Assembly (NCBI GenBank): GCA_900555495.1
Contig: USLD01000029.1
Location: 1-11,067, forward strand
DNA: 11,067 nucleotides
Direction of reading: 5' to 3'
Source: an uncultured Slackia sp.
GTDB taxonomy: Bacteria > Actinomycetota > Coriobacteriia > Coriobacteriales > Eggerthellaceae
Both the position numbers and the translations under genes were made by a program. The notes under the pieces were generated by a model. That model worked only from the letters and a program-made list of their open reading frames with translations, had not been told where the DNA came from and did no database searches. This document shows, one piece after another, positions 1 through 8,392 of the stretch. The number at the start of each line of letters is the position of its first letter. The stretch's first letter is position 1.

Positions 1-1305
<1,305 letters not shown>

Positions 1306-2613
1306 ATGATGTGGAACTGCTCTTCATACCGTTTCGATTCGAGGATGCCCGTTGTTATGGGCATCCTTAACGTTACGCCCGATTCTTTCTCCGACGGAGG
1401 AATGCATAACGGATACGAGGCCGCTTTGGCCCACGCTCGCGCCATGGTCGACGCGGGCGCCCGAATCATCGACGTGGGCGGCGAATCCACCCGTCCCGGC
1501 GCCGCCGCCGTGTCGATCGAAGAGGAGCTTGCACGCACCGTCGACGTCGTGCGCGCGCTTGCTGCCGATGGCATCTGCGTGAGCATCGACACGCGCCATG
1601 CCGAAGTGGCCCGCGCGTGCGTCGAAGCCGGCGCGGCGATTATCAACGACGTGTCGGGTTTTCGCGATCCCGCCATGGTGGAGGTTGCCGCCTCGTGCGA
1701 TGCCGGCTGCGTGGTCATGCACATGAAGGGCGAGCCTGCCACCATGCAGGACAACCCGGTCTATGACGACGTGGTGGCCGAGGTTCGCGATTACCTTGCC
1801 GGCCAGGCGGCCATGCTCGAGGCGGCGGGCGTAGCGCCTGAGCGCATCTGCATCGATCCCGGTCCGGGCTTCGGCAAGACTCCATCGCAGACCATGGAGC
1901 TCATGAGGAACTTCCACGAGTTCTCGCGTCTGGGATATCCCACCATGTGCGCCGTGTCGCGTAAGCGCTATATCGGCGAAGCTTACGGCATTCCCGAAGC
2001 CTTGCAGCGCGATGAGGCGTCGGCGACCGAGGCCCTTATGGCTTGCGAGCTCGGCGCTTCGGTGGTGCGCGCCCACAACGTGGAAGCCACCGTGAAGGCC
2101 CTTGCGGACCTGCGTCCGTACGTGCTGATCGCGCTCGGCTCGAACGTCGCGCTCGTGGCGAATCCCGGCGAAGAGACCGAGGGCAAGATCGCCAATCTGC
2201 AGCAGGCGATCACGGGCTTGTGCTCCATTCCCGACACGCAGATCATCGATATTTCGAGTTTCTACGAAAGCGAGCCCGCCTATTACGAGGATCAGGACGC
2301 CTTCGTCAACGCGGTGCTTCTTGCTCGCACGGGCGTGCCGCCCAAGGAGCTTCTGCGCTATCTGCATGCGATCGAGAACAGCCTCGGCCGCGTCCGCGAG
2401 ATAGAGAACGGTCCGCGCACGCTCGATCTCGATATCGTGGATTATCAGATGTATGTTGGCGAAAGCGACGAGCTGACGCTGCCGCATCCGCGCGCGACGG
2501 AGCGTGACTTCGTCGTGAAGCCGCTTCTCGAGATTCTGCCGAATCACGTGCTCGCCGACGGAACGCCCGTGACCCTCGATAAGGCTGTCTATGGTGAGGC
2601 CCATGCGATTTAG
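1306..2613 (+). CDS. folP-folK: Bifunctional dihydropteroate synthase / HPPK (DHPS-HPPK fusion)
   Basis: This 435-residue cytosolic enzyme catalyses two consecutive steps of folate synthesis. HPPK pyrophosphorylates 6-hydroxymethyl-7,8-dihydropterin, and DHPS condenses the product with p-aminobenzoate. DHPS occupies residues 1 to about 268: MGILNVTPDSFSDGG, GGESTRPGA, SIDTRHAEVA, DPGPGFGKT and the sulfonamide-site SRKRYIG (from about residue 218). HPPK follows from about residue 270: LIALGSN, the ESEPAYYEDQDAFVNAV region, GPRTLDLD (369-376, with the two Mg-binding Asp) and HPR (from 394). There is hardly any linker. The ATG at 1306 directly follows the ftsH stop and has GGAAAGGAAGG about 12 bases upstream; a second ATG at 1309 is equally usable. 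No stop or frameshift interrupts the junction. Most bacteria encode two separate proteins, and the well-known eukaryotic fusions place HPPK before DHPS. Confidence 0.95.
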   Translation: MMWNCSSYRFDSRMPVVMGILNVTPDSFSDGGMHNGYEAALAHARAMVDAGARIIDVGGESTRPGAAAVSIEEELARTVDVVRALAADGICVSIDTRHAEVARACVEAGAAIINDVSGFRDPAMVEVAASCDAGCVVMHMKGEPATMQDNPVYDDVVAEVRDYLAGQAAMLEAAGVAPERICIDPGPGFGKTPSQTMELMRNFHEFSRLGYPTMCAVSRKRYIGEAYGIPEALQRDEASATEALMACELGASVVRAHNVEATVKALADLRPYVLIALGSNVALVANPGEETEGKIANLQQAITGLCSIPDTQIIDISSFYESEPAYYEDQDAFVNAVLLARTGVPPKELLRYLHAIENSLGRVREIENGPRTLDLDIVDYQMYVGESDELTLPHPRATERDFVVKPLLEILPNHVLADGTPVTLDKAVYGEAHAI

Positions 2614-3157
2614 CATCACCACGAAAGACATCACGGGTTCGACTAACGACGATGTGTGGGCGCTTGCCGCCGCAGGGGCCCCTGCCGGCACCGTCGTGGC
2701 GGCGCGTTGCCAGCGTTCGGGCCGCGGCCAGTGGGGACGCGTATGGATGAGCCCGGAGGGCGGTCTGTACTTCTCGGTGCTCATGCGTCCGGGTACGCCG
2801 GAGCGGACCTGGCCTGCGTACAGCAGGGCCTTGGCCGAGGCCGTGGCGGCGGTGCTGCGCGAAGAATGCGGCGTCGGCTCCGACGTCATCCGCGTGAAAG
2901 CACCCAACGACGTGGTGTGCGACGAAGGGAAGCTCTGCGGCATCTCGCTGGAATCGCGTAATGGCGCGATCGTGGTGGGCGTGGGGGTGAACGTGTTCCA
3001 CTCTGCGCGTCCCATCGTGACCGACGGCCGCAACGAGCCCGCCTATGTATGCGACATAGCCTCCGACTACATCGCCCCATCGGTCCGTGCTCTGGACGAT
3101 TTGCTGGAGCGTCTGTTGGCGTCCTTTGCGGTTGTTATGGAGGGTCCTCTCGAATAG
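2591..3157 (+). CDS. birA: Biotin--[acetyl-CoA-carboxylase] ligase, catalytic core only
   Basis: This enzyme activates biotin with ATP to biotinyl-AMP and attaches it to a lysine of biotin carboxyl carrier domains. Family motifs in its 188 residues are GSTND (16-20), the biotinyl-AMP loop GRGQWGRVW (44-52), GGLYFSVLMRP, and VKAPNDVV...GKLCGISLE, with the catalytic-type lysine at residue 103, followed by VVGVGVNV. It lacks the N-terminal helix-turn-helix of E. coli BirA, so it is probably not a repressor. It also ends where the small C-terminal SH3-like domain would normally begin. The ATG at 2591 overlaps the folP-folK end by 23 bases and has AAGG six bases upstream. An alternative ATG at 2603 would give MRFSITTKD but has a badly spaced GGTGAGG. 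Family assignment is firm; full activity without the C-terminal domain is an inference. Confidence 0.88.
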   Translation: MVRPMRFSITTKDITGSTNDDVWALAAAGAPAGTVVAARCQRSGRGQWGRVWMSPEGGLYFSVLMRPGTPERTWPAYSRALAEAVAAVLREECGVGSDVIRVKAPNDVVCDEGKLCGISLESRNGAIVVGVGVNVFHSARPIVTDGRNEPAYVCDIASDYIAPSVRALDDLLERLLASFAVVMEGPLE

Positions 3158-3158
3158 A

Positions 3159-3187
3159 TGCGCATCGTCTCGTATCGACGTTACAAT
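3159..3187 (+). promoter_or_regulatory. Candidate promoter of the MATE-ABC operon
   Basis: A TACAAT box at 3182-3187 matches the -10 consensus at five of six positions, in a locally AT-rich patch of a GC-rich sequence. The -35 at 17-bp spacing (TGCGCA, 3159-3164) matches at only three positions and lies inside the perfect 10-bp palindrome GATGCGCATC (3157-3166). Transcription would start near 3194, giving a leader of about 40 bases before the MATE start. Prediction from sequence only. Confidence 0.4.
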
Positions 3188-3210
3188 AAATTGTTTGCGT
3201 CGAATACACG
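3171..3210. promoter_or_regulatory. Imperfect palindrome, possible repressor operator before the MATE gene
   Basis: An AT core, ACAAT-AA-ATTGT (3183-3194), is nested between CGACG (3176-3180) and CGTCG (3198-3202). Further partial symmetry reaches CGTAT on the left and ATACACG on the right. The two-base centre makes an RNA hairpin terminator unlikely. A dimeric DNA-binding protein site fits better, and it would cover the -10 box. MATE pumps of the MepA type are often controlled by MarR- or TetR-family repressors, but no regulator gene is visible here, so the operator role is an inference. Confidence 0.4.
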
Positions 3211-3234
3211 AAGGCGAAAAGGCGGTCTGAGCAT

Positions 3235-4767
3235 ATGAAACACGAAATTGAAGAGATTCGCGATGCGTCCGATGGGGAAATCGAACCCTCCTCGGGCGCA
3301 TCGGCGCATCATGCCTCGAATCGGGATGGGGCGGACGCGATGAGCGATCGCGTGAGCAGGATGGGTACGGCCAGCATTCCAAAGCTTGCCGTCGAGTTCG
3401 CCGTGCCCGCTATTCTGGGCATGGTCGTCAATGGAGCCTACAATCTGATCGACTCGGTATTCTTGGGTCACGGAGCAGGCGAGATAGGCTTGTCGGCAAT
3501 TACCGTGGCTTCTCCTACCATGACGATTTTCCTGGCTTTGGCCATGTTGATCGGCGCCGGCGGCAATGCATTGTGCGCGCTGCGCCTCGGCGAAGGCAAA
3601 CATGAAGAAGCCGAGCACATTCTGGGCAACACGGCCATGATGGCCGTGCTGGTCAGCGTGGTGCTGGCCGTGCTGGCGCACATTCCCTTCGTCGTCGAAC
3701 CTGTTCTCTCCCTGTCTTCGGCGACCGAAACGGTGCGCCCCTATGCACGCGAATTCATCCAGATCATCAGCCTGGGCTGCGTTTTCCAAATCGTCGGCAT
3801 GGGCTTGAACAACTTCATCCGCACTGCGGGAGCGCCGAACCGCGCGCTGGTCACCATGCTGATCGGCGCTATCGGCTGCACGGTGTTCAATGCCGTTTTC
3901 GTTTTGTGGTGGGGCTGGGGCGTCGCCGGCAGCGCGTGGGCCACGGTATGCGGCCAGGCTATCAGCTGCGCGACGGTTATCTGGTATTTCACTAAGACCC
4001 CGGGCGTTCCGCTGCGTTTGCGCCGCCGCTATTTCCCGATCAAAGCCAAATTGGCCCGCGGTATCTTGGCTCTGGGCGCGGCATCGTTCGCCGTTCAGGC
4101 CGCCGGCGCCGTGGTGAACTTCTTCATCAACTTCATGCTGGTGAAGTACGGCTCGCTCGATCCCATCGGCGCCGATAACGCGCTGGCGTCCGTCGGCGTG
4201 GTGCAGCGTATCGGTATGTTCGTCATTCTGCCGCTCATCGGCGTTTCGGTGGCCATCCAGCCGCTTCTCGGCTTTAATTACGGCGCCAAGCTTTGGGCTC
4301 GCGTGAAGACCACGCTCAAGGTCGGTTCGGTGGGCGCCACCGTCATGGGAACTCTCATGTGGGTTGCCATCATGGCGTTCGCGCCGCAGATCGTAGGCTT
4401 TTTCGGTATCAAGGAGCAGACCCTCGTCGATTTCACGGCGTTCGCGCTGCGCGTCGATTTGATCTTCCTTCCGCTGATCGGCTTCCAGATCGTGGGCGCC
4501 AATTATTTCCAGGCCACCGGCCAGCCTGCGAAAAGCATCATCCTCTCGCTCACGCGTCAGATTCTGTTCTTGATTCCCCTTTTGTTCGTTTTGCCTGAAA
4601 CGCTGCCGATGATCGCGCCGATGCTCGATTCGCTCGATGCCGTGTATTTCGCGGTGCCTCTGGCCGATTTCCTCGCTGTGTTCACCGTGTTGATCTTCGT
4701 AGGCATGGAGGTGCGCTCCCTCAATAGCCGCTCCGCTGCGGCGAAGGGGGCGAAGGCGCGTGCGTAA
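3235..4767 (+). CDS. MATE family efflux transporter (MepA/DinF-like)
   Basis: This 510-residue polytopic inner-membrane protein fits the MATE fold of two six-helix halves that export drugs or metabolites using a cation gradient. Family features are the first-helix region FAVPAILGMVVNGAYNLIDSVFLGHGAG, then IGAGGNALCALRLGEGKHEEAEHILG, and the MepA-like GMGLNNFIRTAGAPNRAL. The second half has a matching PLIGVSVAIQPLLGFNYGAK and GFQIVGANYFQATGQPAKS. The start chosen is ATG 3235, preceded by AAAAGGCGG at 3217-3225. This gives a 35-residue acidic, His- and Ser-rich N-terminus that is unusual for the family. A start at ATG 3340 (MSDRVSRMGTASIPKLAVEF) would give a standard length and has GGATGGGG upstream, so the true start is open. 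The end overlaps the next gene by eight bases. The substrate cannot be told from sequence. Confidence 0.9.
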   Translation: MKHEIEEIRDASDGEIEPSSGASAHHASNRDGADAMSDRVSRMGTASIPKLAVEFAVPAILGMVVNGAYNLIDSVFLGHGAGEIGLSAITVASPTMTIFLALAMLIGAGGNALCALRLGEGKHEEAEHILGNTAMMAVLVSVVLAVLAHIPFVVEPVLSLSSATETVRPYAREFIQIISLGCVFQIVGMGLNNFIRTAGAPNRALVTMLIGAIGCTVFNAVFVLWWGWGVAGSAWATVCGQAISCATVIWYFTKTPGVPLRLRRRYFPIKAKLARGILALGAASFAVQAAGAVVNFFINFMLVKYGSLDPIGADNALASVGVVQRIGMFVILPLIGVSVAIQPLLGFNYGAKLWARVKTTLKVGSVGATVMGTLMWVAIMAFAPQIVGFFGIKEQTLVDFTAFALRVDLIFLPLIGFQIVGANYFQATGQPAKSIILSLTRQILFLIPLLFVLPETLPMIAPMLDSLDAVYFAVPLADFLAVFTVLIFVGMEVRSLNSRSAAAKGAKARA

Positions 4768-5599
4768 GCAGGATGTTCCTGGTTCGGCCTGCGTGCCGAA
4801 ACTCGAGTTGCGCGCGGTGCGTCAGCGCTACCGCGGCACGCGGGGTGAAACGCTGGCTCTCGACCGCATGGACCTGGCCGTTGCCGCGGGGGAGTCGGTC
4901 GCGGTATTGGGTCCGTCGGGCTGCGGTAAGTCGACGAGCCTTTTGGCGGCATGCGGCTTGCAGCGTCCGACCGAAGGCGAAGTGCTTGTCGACGGCGTTC
5001 CCCTCTCCGGTCCGCGTCTCGAGACGGCTCTCATCTTGCAGGATTTCGGCCTGATGCCGTGGAAGACGGTCGAACAGAACGCCGCCCTCGGCTTGCAGGT
5101 GCGCAAGATGCCTAAGAAGGAACGCCTGGATCGCGCCCACGCGGCGCTGCGTCAGGTGGGGCTCGATGAGTTCGCCAAAGCGTATCCGTCCGAGCTGTCG
5201 GGCGGCATGCGACAGCGTCTGGCCATGGCCCGTGCTCTGGCGTGCGACATCGACCTGCTGCTGATGGACGAACCGCTTTCGGCGCTCGATGCGCTTTTGC
5301 GCGAAGAGATGCAGAACATGCTGAAGCGCTGCTGGCGCGAAGAAGGCTATGCCCAGGTGCTCGTGACGCATTCGATCGAAGAAGCCGTCTTCTTGGGTCA
5401 GCGCATCGTCGTGATGACGCCGCGTCCCGGCAGGGTGGCGAAAGTGGTCGACAACGCCGAGATGCTTGCCGACGACTGGCGCGACACGCCGCTGTTCTTC
5501 GAGCGATGCCGACTGCTGCGCGACGTGCTGCGAGCCGAGGCGCCGTCCGGCCGGGCCGTTGCGGATGAGGCGGAGAAAGGAGCGCGTCATGATGCGTAA
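4760..5599 (+). CDS. ABC transporter ATP-binding protein, NitT/TauT (SsuB/TauB) type
   Basis: This 279-residue cytoplasmic nucleotide-binding subunit powers an importer. In order it shows Walker A GPSGCGKST (51-59), the Q-loop around Gln94 with the DFGLMPWKTVEQN stretch typical of nitrate/sulfonate/taurine-type ATPases, the signature LSGGMRQR (147-154), Walker B LLLMDEP (166-172) with catalytic Glu171, and the switch His204 in LVTHSIEEAV. All catalytic residues are present. The start is GTG 4760, inside the end of the MATE gene, with AAGGGGG (4744-4750) as ribosome binding site, so translation is probably coupled. The 3' end overlaps the permease by 11 bases. Family members import sulfonates, taurine, nitrate, bicarbonate, pyrimidine precursors or aromatic acids; nothing here decides among them. 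Confidence 0.93.
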   Translation: MRKQDVPGSACVPKLELRAVRQRYRGTRGETLALDRMDLAVAAGESVAVLGPSGCGKSTSLLAACGLQRPTEGEVLVDGVPLSGPRLETALILQDFGLMPWKTVEQNAALGLQVRKMPKKERLDRAHAALRQVGLDEFAKAYPSELSGGMRQRLAMARALACDIDLLLMDEPLSALDALLREEMQNMLKRCWREEGYAQVLVTHSIEEAVFLGQRIVVMTPRPGRVAKVVDNAEMLADDWRDTPLFFERCRLLRDVLRAEAPSGRAVADEAEKGARHDA

Positions 5600-6359
5600 C
5601 GGCCTTGTCCGCAAAATCGGGGGATACCTGTTCGCGATCGCGTTCATCCTGGCAGGATGGCAGCTGACGGCCGTCGCCGTGGGCAACCCTGTGCTCCCTG
5701 GGCCTTTCGAAGCCATTCCTATGGTGGGAACGTATTTCTCAGACCTGTGGCCTGCGCTTCTCGTGAGTCTGTACCGCGTGGTCGCGGCCATGACGATCGG
5801 CACCGTGCTCGCCATTCCGCTGGGTTTGATATGCGGGCGCTCTCCGCGCATCGACGCAGTGTTCGCTCCGGTGCTGTATTTCCTCTATCCGCTGCCGAAG
5901 GTGGTGCTGCTGCCCGTGTTGGTGGTGCTCATGGGCCTCGCCGATGCGCCGAAAATCGTCCTGATCGCGCTGACTGTCTTTTTCCAAGTGCTCGTCACCG
6001 TGCGCGACGCCGCGCAAAGCGTGCCTGAGGAAAGCGTGATGTCCATGCGTTCGCTCGGCGCAGGCCGCTGGGACATCTATCGACACGTGATCGTGCCCGC
6101 TACGCTGCCCGAGCTATTCACCGCGCTGCGCATTTCGAGCGGCACCGCAGTGGCGATCCTGTTCTTCGCCGAAAGCCTTGCTGGCTCGACCGGCCTGGGC
6201 TATTTCATCGTCGATGCGTGGGCGTTGCTCGCGTATCCGAAGATGTTCGCGGGCATCATCGCCATGGCGTTTCTGGGCGTGGTGCTCTACGAGCTGTTCG
6301 ACCTGGCCGAGCGTCGTCTCACGCGCTGGAAGGCGCGCGGCGCCCGTTCGGGTCTGTAG
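5589..6359 (+). CDS. ABC transporter permease, NitT/TauT (SsuC/TauC) type
   Basis: This 256-residue inner-membrane subunit belongs to the BPD_transp_1 superfamily. The first helix is near residues 11-30 (GGYLFAIAFILAGWQLTAVA), followed by the family sequence NPVLPGPFEAIPMVGTYF and about five further hydrophobic segments. The cytoplasmic EAA loop that docks on the ATPase is visible as MRSLGAGRWDIYRHVIVPATLPELFTALRISSG (153-185). The start is ATG 5589, with a second ATG at 5592; GAAAGGAG at 5575-5582 lies six bases upstream. Extending the frame further upstream gives Cys/Arg-rich sequence with no family resemblance, so that extension is not coding. It overlaps the ATPase by 11 bases and forms a complete transmembrane/ATPase pair with it. 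A periplasmic or lipoprotein binding protein, normally part of such importers, is not found in this window. Confidence 0.93.
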   Translation: MMRNGLVRKIGGYLFAIAFILAGWQLTAVAVGNPVLPGPFEAIPMVGTYFSDLWPALLVSLYRVVAAMTIGTVLAIPLGLICGRSPRIDAVFAPVLYFLYPLPKVVLLPVLVVLMGLADAPKIVLIALTVFFQVLVTVRDAAQSVPEESVMSMRSLGAGRWDIYRHVIVPATLPELFTALRISSGTAVAILFFAESLAGSTGLGYFIVDAWALLAYPKMFAGIIAMAFLGVVLYELFDLAERRLTRWKARGARSGL

Positions 6360-6390
6360 GGCCGACATATCGTTCGACTATCGCCGTATG

Positions 6391-6435
6391 AAAAAAAGCG
6401 CTCCGTTCGATGACGGAGCGCTTTCGCGTTTTTCG
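6391..6435. terminator. Bidirectional intrinsic terminator
   Basis: A perfect 12-bp stem, AAAGCGCTCCGT (6395-6406) with ACGGAGCGCTTT (6413-6424), encloses a six-base loop. Seven A residues at 6391-6397 supply a seven-U tract for the minus-strand gene ending at 6458. On the plus strand the stem is followed by CGCG and five T residues (6429-6433), a weaker tail for the ABC operon ending at 6359. It sits exactly between two convergent genes. Confidence 0.9.
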
Positions 6436-6457
6436 GGGTTTGCCGAGACCGGGCGTT

Positions 6458-7021
6458 CTAGTGCTTCTTCGCTTCTCGCAGTTCGCTCATGGGGCGGATC
6501 ATAGTATGGGTGAGGCCGAAGGCCAGCCTATCGATCGCTACGGCATAGCGAACGGGGTTTTCGGGCTTTTCGCCGCAAATGAGGATTTCGAACAGGTCGC
6601 CGTCTTTGAAGCCGTATCCGGTCGGTTTGAAGCCGTTGTCCAGATAGAACTTGCGGCGCGCTTCGCGCTGCTTGGCGTTGTCGGCGTTGCGCTTGCGCGA
6701 TTCGATATCGAGCGCGACGGGCATTCCGGGATGGCTCTGCTTCAGAAGCTCGAGAATCTGTCCGCCGTAGCCGCGGCCTCGAAGTTCGGGGTCGACGGCC
6801 AGGTAATAGATGTAGACCAGGTCGTCGGTGACGACTTGGCAAGAGAAGCCGCAGAACGTTCCTTCGTCGCTGTAGGACACGATTTCCATGCCGTTCATGC
6901 CGGCGCGCAGCCTGAGCGCCCAGAAGGGGATGCGCTGCTCGACGGGGAATGCCGCTTCGTAGAGCTTCTTGACGCGACGCGTCGTCGCTCCGAAAAGGGA
7001 AACGTGTTTTGCTTCAAGCAT
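6458..7021 (-). CDS. GNAT family N-acetyltransferase
   Basis: This is a 187-residue cytosolic protein of the Gcn5-related acetyltransferase superfamily, which transfers acetyl from acetyl-CoA to an amine. Motif A is clear: YIYYLAVDPELRGRGYGGQILELL (70-93), with the acetyl-CoA pyrophosphate loop RGRGYG (81-86). It is followed by a motif-B-like FYLDNGFKPTGYGF (125-138). The start is ATG at 7021 (MLEAKHVSLF), because AAGGAG at 7032-7037 lies ten bases upstream. The upstream extension to 7111 reads through a palindrome and is Arg-rich, so it is rejected. The substrate is unknown; it could be an antibiotic, amino acid, polyamine or protein. The gene ends at the bidirectional terminator and follows the MFS gene on the same strand after 127 bases of structured DNA. 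Confidence 0.88.
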   Translation of the reverse strand: MLEAKHVSLFGATTRRVKKLYEAAFPVEQRIPFWALRLRAGMNGMEIVSYSDEGTFCGFSCQVVTDDLVYIYYLAVDPELRGRGYGGQILELLKQSHPGMPVALDIESRKRNADNAKQREARRKFYLDNGFKPTGYGFKDGDLFEILICGEKPENPVRYAVAIDRLAFGLTHTMIRPMSELREAKKH

Positions 7022-7062
7022 GTGGGTCGTACTCCTTGCATATCGTATCGGTTGCGGTCGTG

Positions 7063-7120
7063 CGATTCGCCGTGTGAAGAAGAAGCGGATCGGTGCGCAT
7101 CGTCTTCGCACGGCGAATCG
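7063..7120. repeat. Long imperfect palindrome between the MFS and GNAT genes
   Basis: The left arm 7063-7080 (CGATTCGCCGTGTGAAGA) pairs with 7103-7120 (TCTTCGCACGGCGAATCG) over 18 positions, with one T/C difference that becomes a wobble pair. The 22-base middle is itself largely self-complementary, with about four mismatches per side, so nearly all 58 bases form one long dyad. There is no T-run on either flank, so it is not a standard intrinsic terminator. A smaller hairpin (GCTTTCGGA at 7126-7134 with TCCGAAGC at 7142-7149) lies next to it and touches the MFS stop codon. Confidence 0.75.
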
Positions 7121-7148
7121 GAGAGGCTTTCGGACGTGCGTTCCGAAG

Positions 7149-8387
7149 CTAGGCGCGGCGCGGTTTCTTTTTCGTCGCCGTGATGCGCGCGGCCAATGCC
7201 GCCGCCAGGATGAGCGAGGCCAGCGAGCACAAGGCCGGCAGCGAAAACGCCGCGTCGAACCCCGCCCCTTCGACGGCGAGCCCTGCGAAAAAGGCCCCTG
7301 CGGAAACGCCGACGCTCGTGGCGGTATTGAGCCATGAAAACATCTCCGCTTGGCGCTCTTCCGGTGCGAGCGAGCCGCTGATCTGGTAATACAGGTTGTC
7401 GCACGGGGCGCCCGCCATGCCGATGGCGAACATGACCAGGCACATGGCGGAAAACCCGTCGGCTACGGGCGTTAGAAGCGTCACGGCGAAAAACACCGCT
7501 GCGAACACCGGCAGCTGCTTGTGAACGGCAAGGGTGCGCGGCGATGGCTGCAGCCGGTTGAAGAGCACGACGCCCGCTGCGGCGCCTACGGACCAGGCCG
7601 AGATGGCCGCAGATCCCAGAATCGCAGCCCCTTGATCGGAATAAAACAGGGGGATGAGCGCCTCCATCCACCCCGAATAGCACATCTTGCCTAAGCATAC
7701 CAGCAGGAGAAGCGCCACGGCCAACGTCAGCAGGGCTGGGCGAGGCAACGGCGCGGCCGAATCCTTGCGGGTCAGCGTGCGTTCCCTATTGCGTTGCGCG
7801 TGATTTTTCACCGGCTCGAGCGACGCCAGCACGAGCGATCCCGCCGTGCAGCCTACGGTGGCGGCTATCAGGCCCCACTCGGGCGCGCCGAATGCGATGA
7901 AGACGCTTGCCAGAAGCGGACCCATGACGTAGAGCAGATCGACCACCAGCACTTCGAAGTTGTAGGCGGTCGATACCAGGCCGATGTCGAGCATCACGGG
8001 CCACAGGGATCGCGTCACGCCGGCGATGGGCGGCGTGAGCGCGCCCGCTGCAAACGAGCATGCCGCCACCAATGCGGGATGGACGTTCGCTTCGACGGCG
8101 CCGACCAGGCCGATGATCGAAGCCAATTCGGCCACGCCCAGCACGCGCAGGGCCGTCGGCCCGTGGCCTCGGTCGACCATGCGGCCGAATATCGGGCCGA
8201 AGCACGCCATGCCTGCGGTGAATGCCGCGGTGGCGACGCCCGATACGGCCGCGCCGTAGTGCATGCTGACGAACAGCACCAGAATCAGGGTGACCACTCC
8301 CATAGGAAGGCGGGCGAGGGTCATGGAGACGACGATGCTCGGGACGTGACGTGTGGAAAGAAAGGCCCGATAGCCCGTTTCGCGCAT
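7149..8387 (-). CDS. Major facilitator superfamily transporter
   Basis: This 412-residue polytopic membrane protein has about twelve hydrophobic segments. The first is IVVSMTLARLPMGVVTLILVLFV. The loop between helices 2 and 3 has the MFS motif-A-like GRMVDRGHGPTALRV, and a basic cytoplasmic loop in the middle (about EPVKNHAQRNRERTLTRKDS) separates the two halves. The C-terminus is short and basic. The start is ATG 8387 (MRETGYRAFL), since AGGAGGAG at 8393-8400 lies five bases upstream. The longer frame from 8432 starts inside a TATAAT box and is rejected. The stop overlaps a hairpin. Direction and substrate are unknown; MFS proteins of this length are often drug or metabolite exporters. It lies 168 bases downstream of the histidine kinase but appears to have its own promoter. 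Confidence 0.9.
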   Translation of the reverse strand: MRETGYRAFLSTRHVPSIVVSMTLARLPMGVVTLILVLFVSMHYGAAVSGVATAAFTAGMACFGPIFGRMVDRGHGPTALRVLGVAELASIIGLVGAVEANVHPALVAACSFAAGALTPPIAGVTRSLWPVMLDIGLVSTAYNFEVLVVDLLYVMGPLLASVFIAFGAPEWGLIAATVGCTAGSLVLASLEPVKNHAQRNRERTLTRKDSAAPLPRPALLTLAVALLLLVCLGKMCYSGWMEALIPLFYSDQGAAILGSAAISAWSVGAAAGVVLFNRLQPSPRTLAVHKQLPVFAAVFFAVTLLTPVADGFSAMCLVMFAIGMAGAPCDNLYYQISGSLAPEERQAEMFSWLNTATSVGVSAGAFFAGLAVEGAGFDAAFSLPALCSLASLILAAALAARITATKKKPRRA

Positions 8388-8392
8388 GGCCG

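Noticed and set aside
1324..3033. A 569-codon open frame on the minus strand opposite folP-folK and the biotin ligase
   Set aside because: It has no recognisable domain, is rich in His and Arg, and lies antisense to genes with clear family motifs. It is a ghost frame caused by GC-rich third positions.
4721..5851. A 376-codon minus-strand frame opposite the ABC ATPase
   Set aside because: It is a mirror of the ATPase coding frame, and the plus strand carries all ABC motifs.
6410..7183. A 257-codon plus-strand frame opposite the GNAT gene
   Set aside because: It begins inside the terminator stem and runs through the 7063-7120 palindrome. Its similarity to a minus-strand frame there is only the palindrome translated on both strands.
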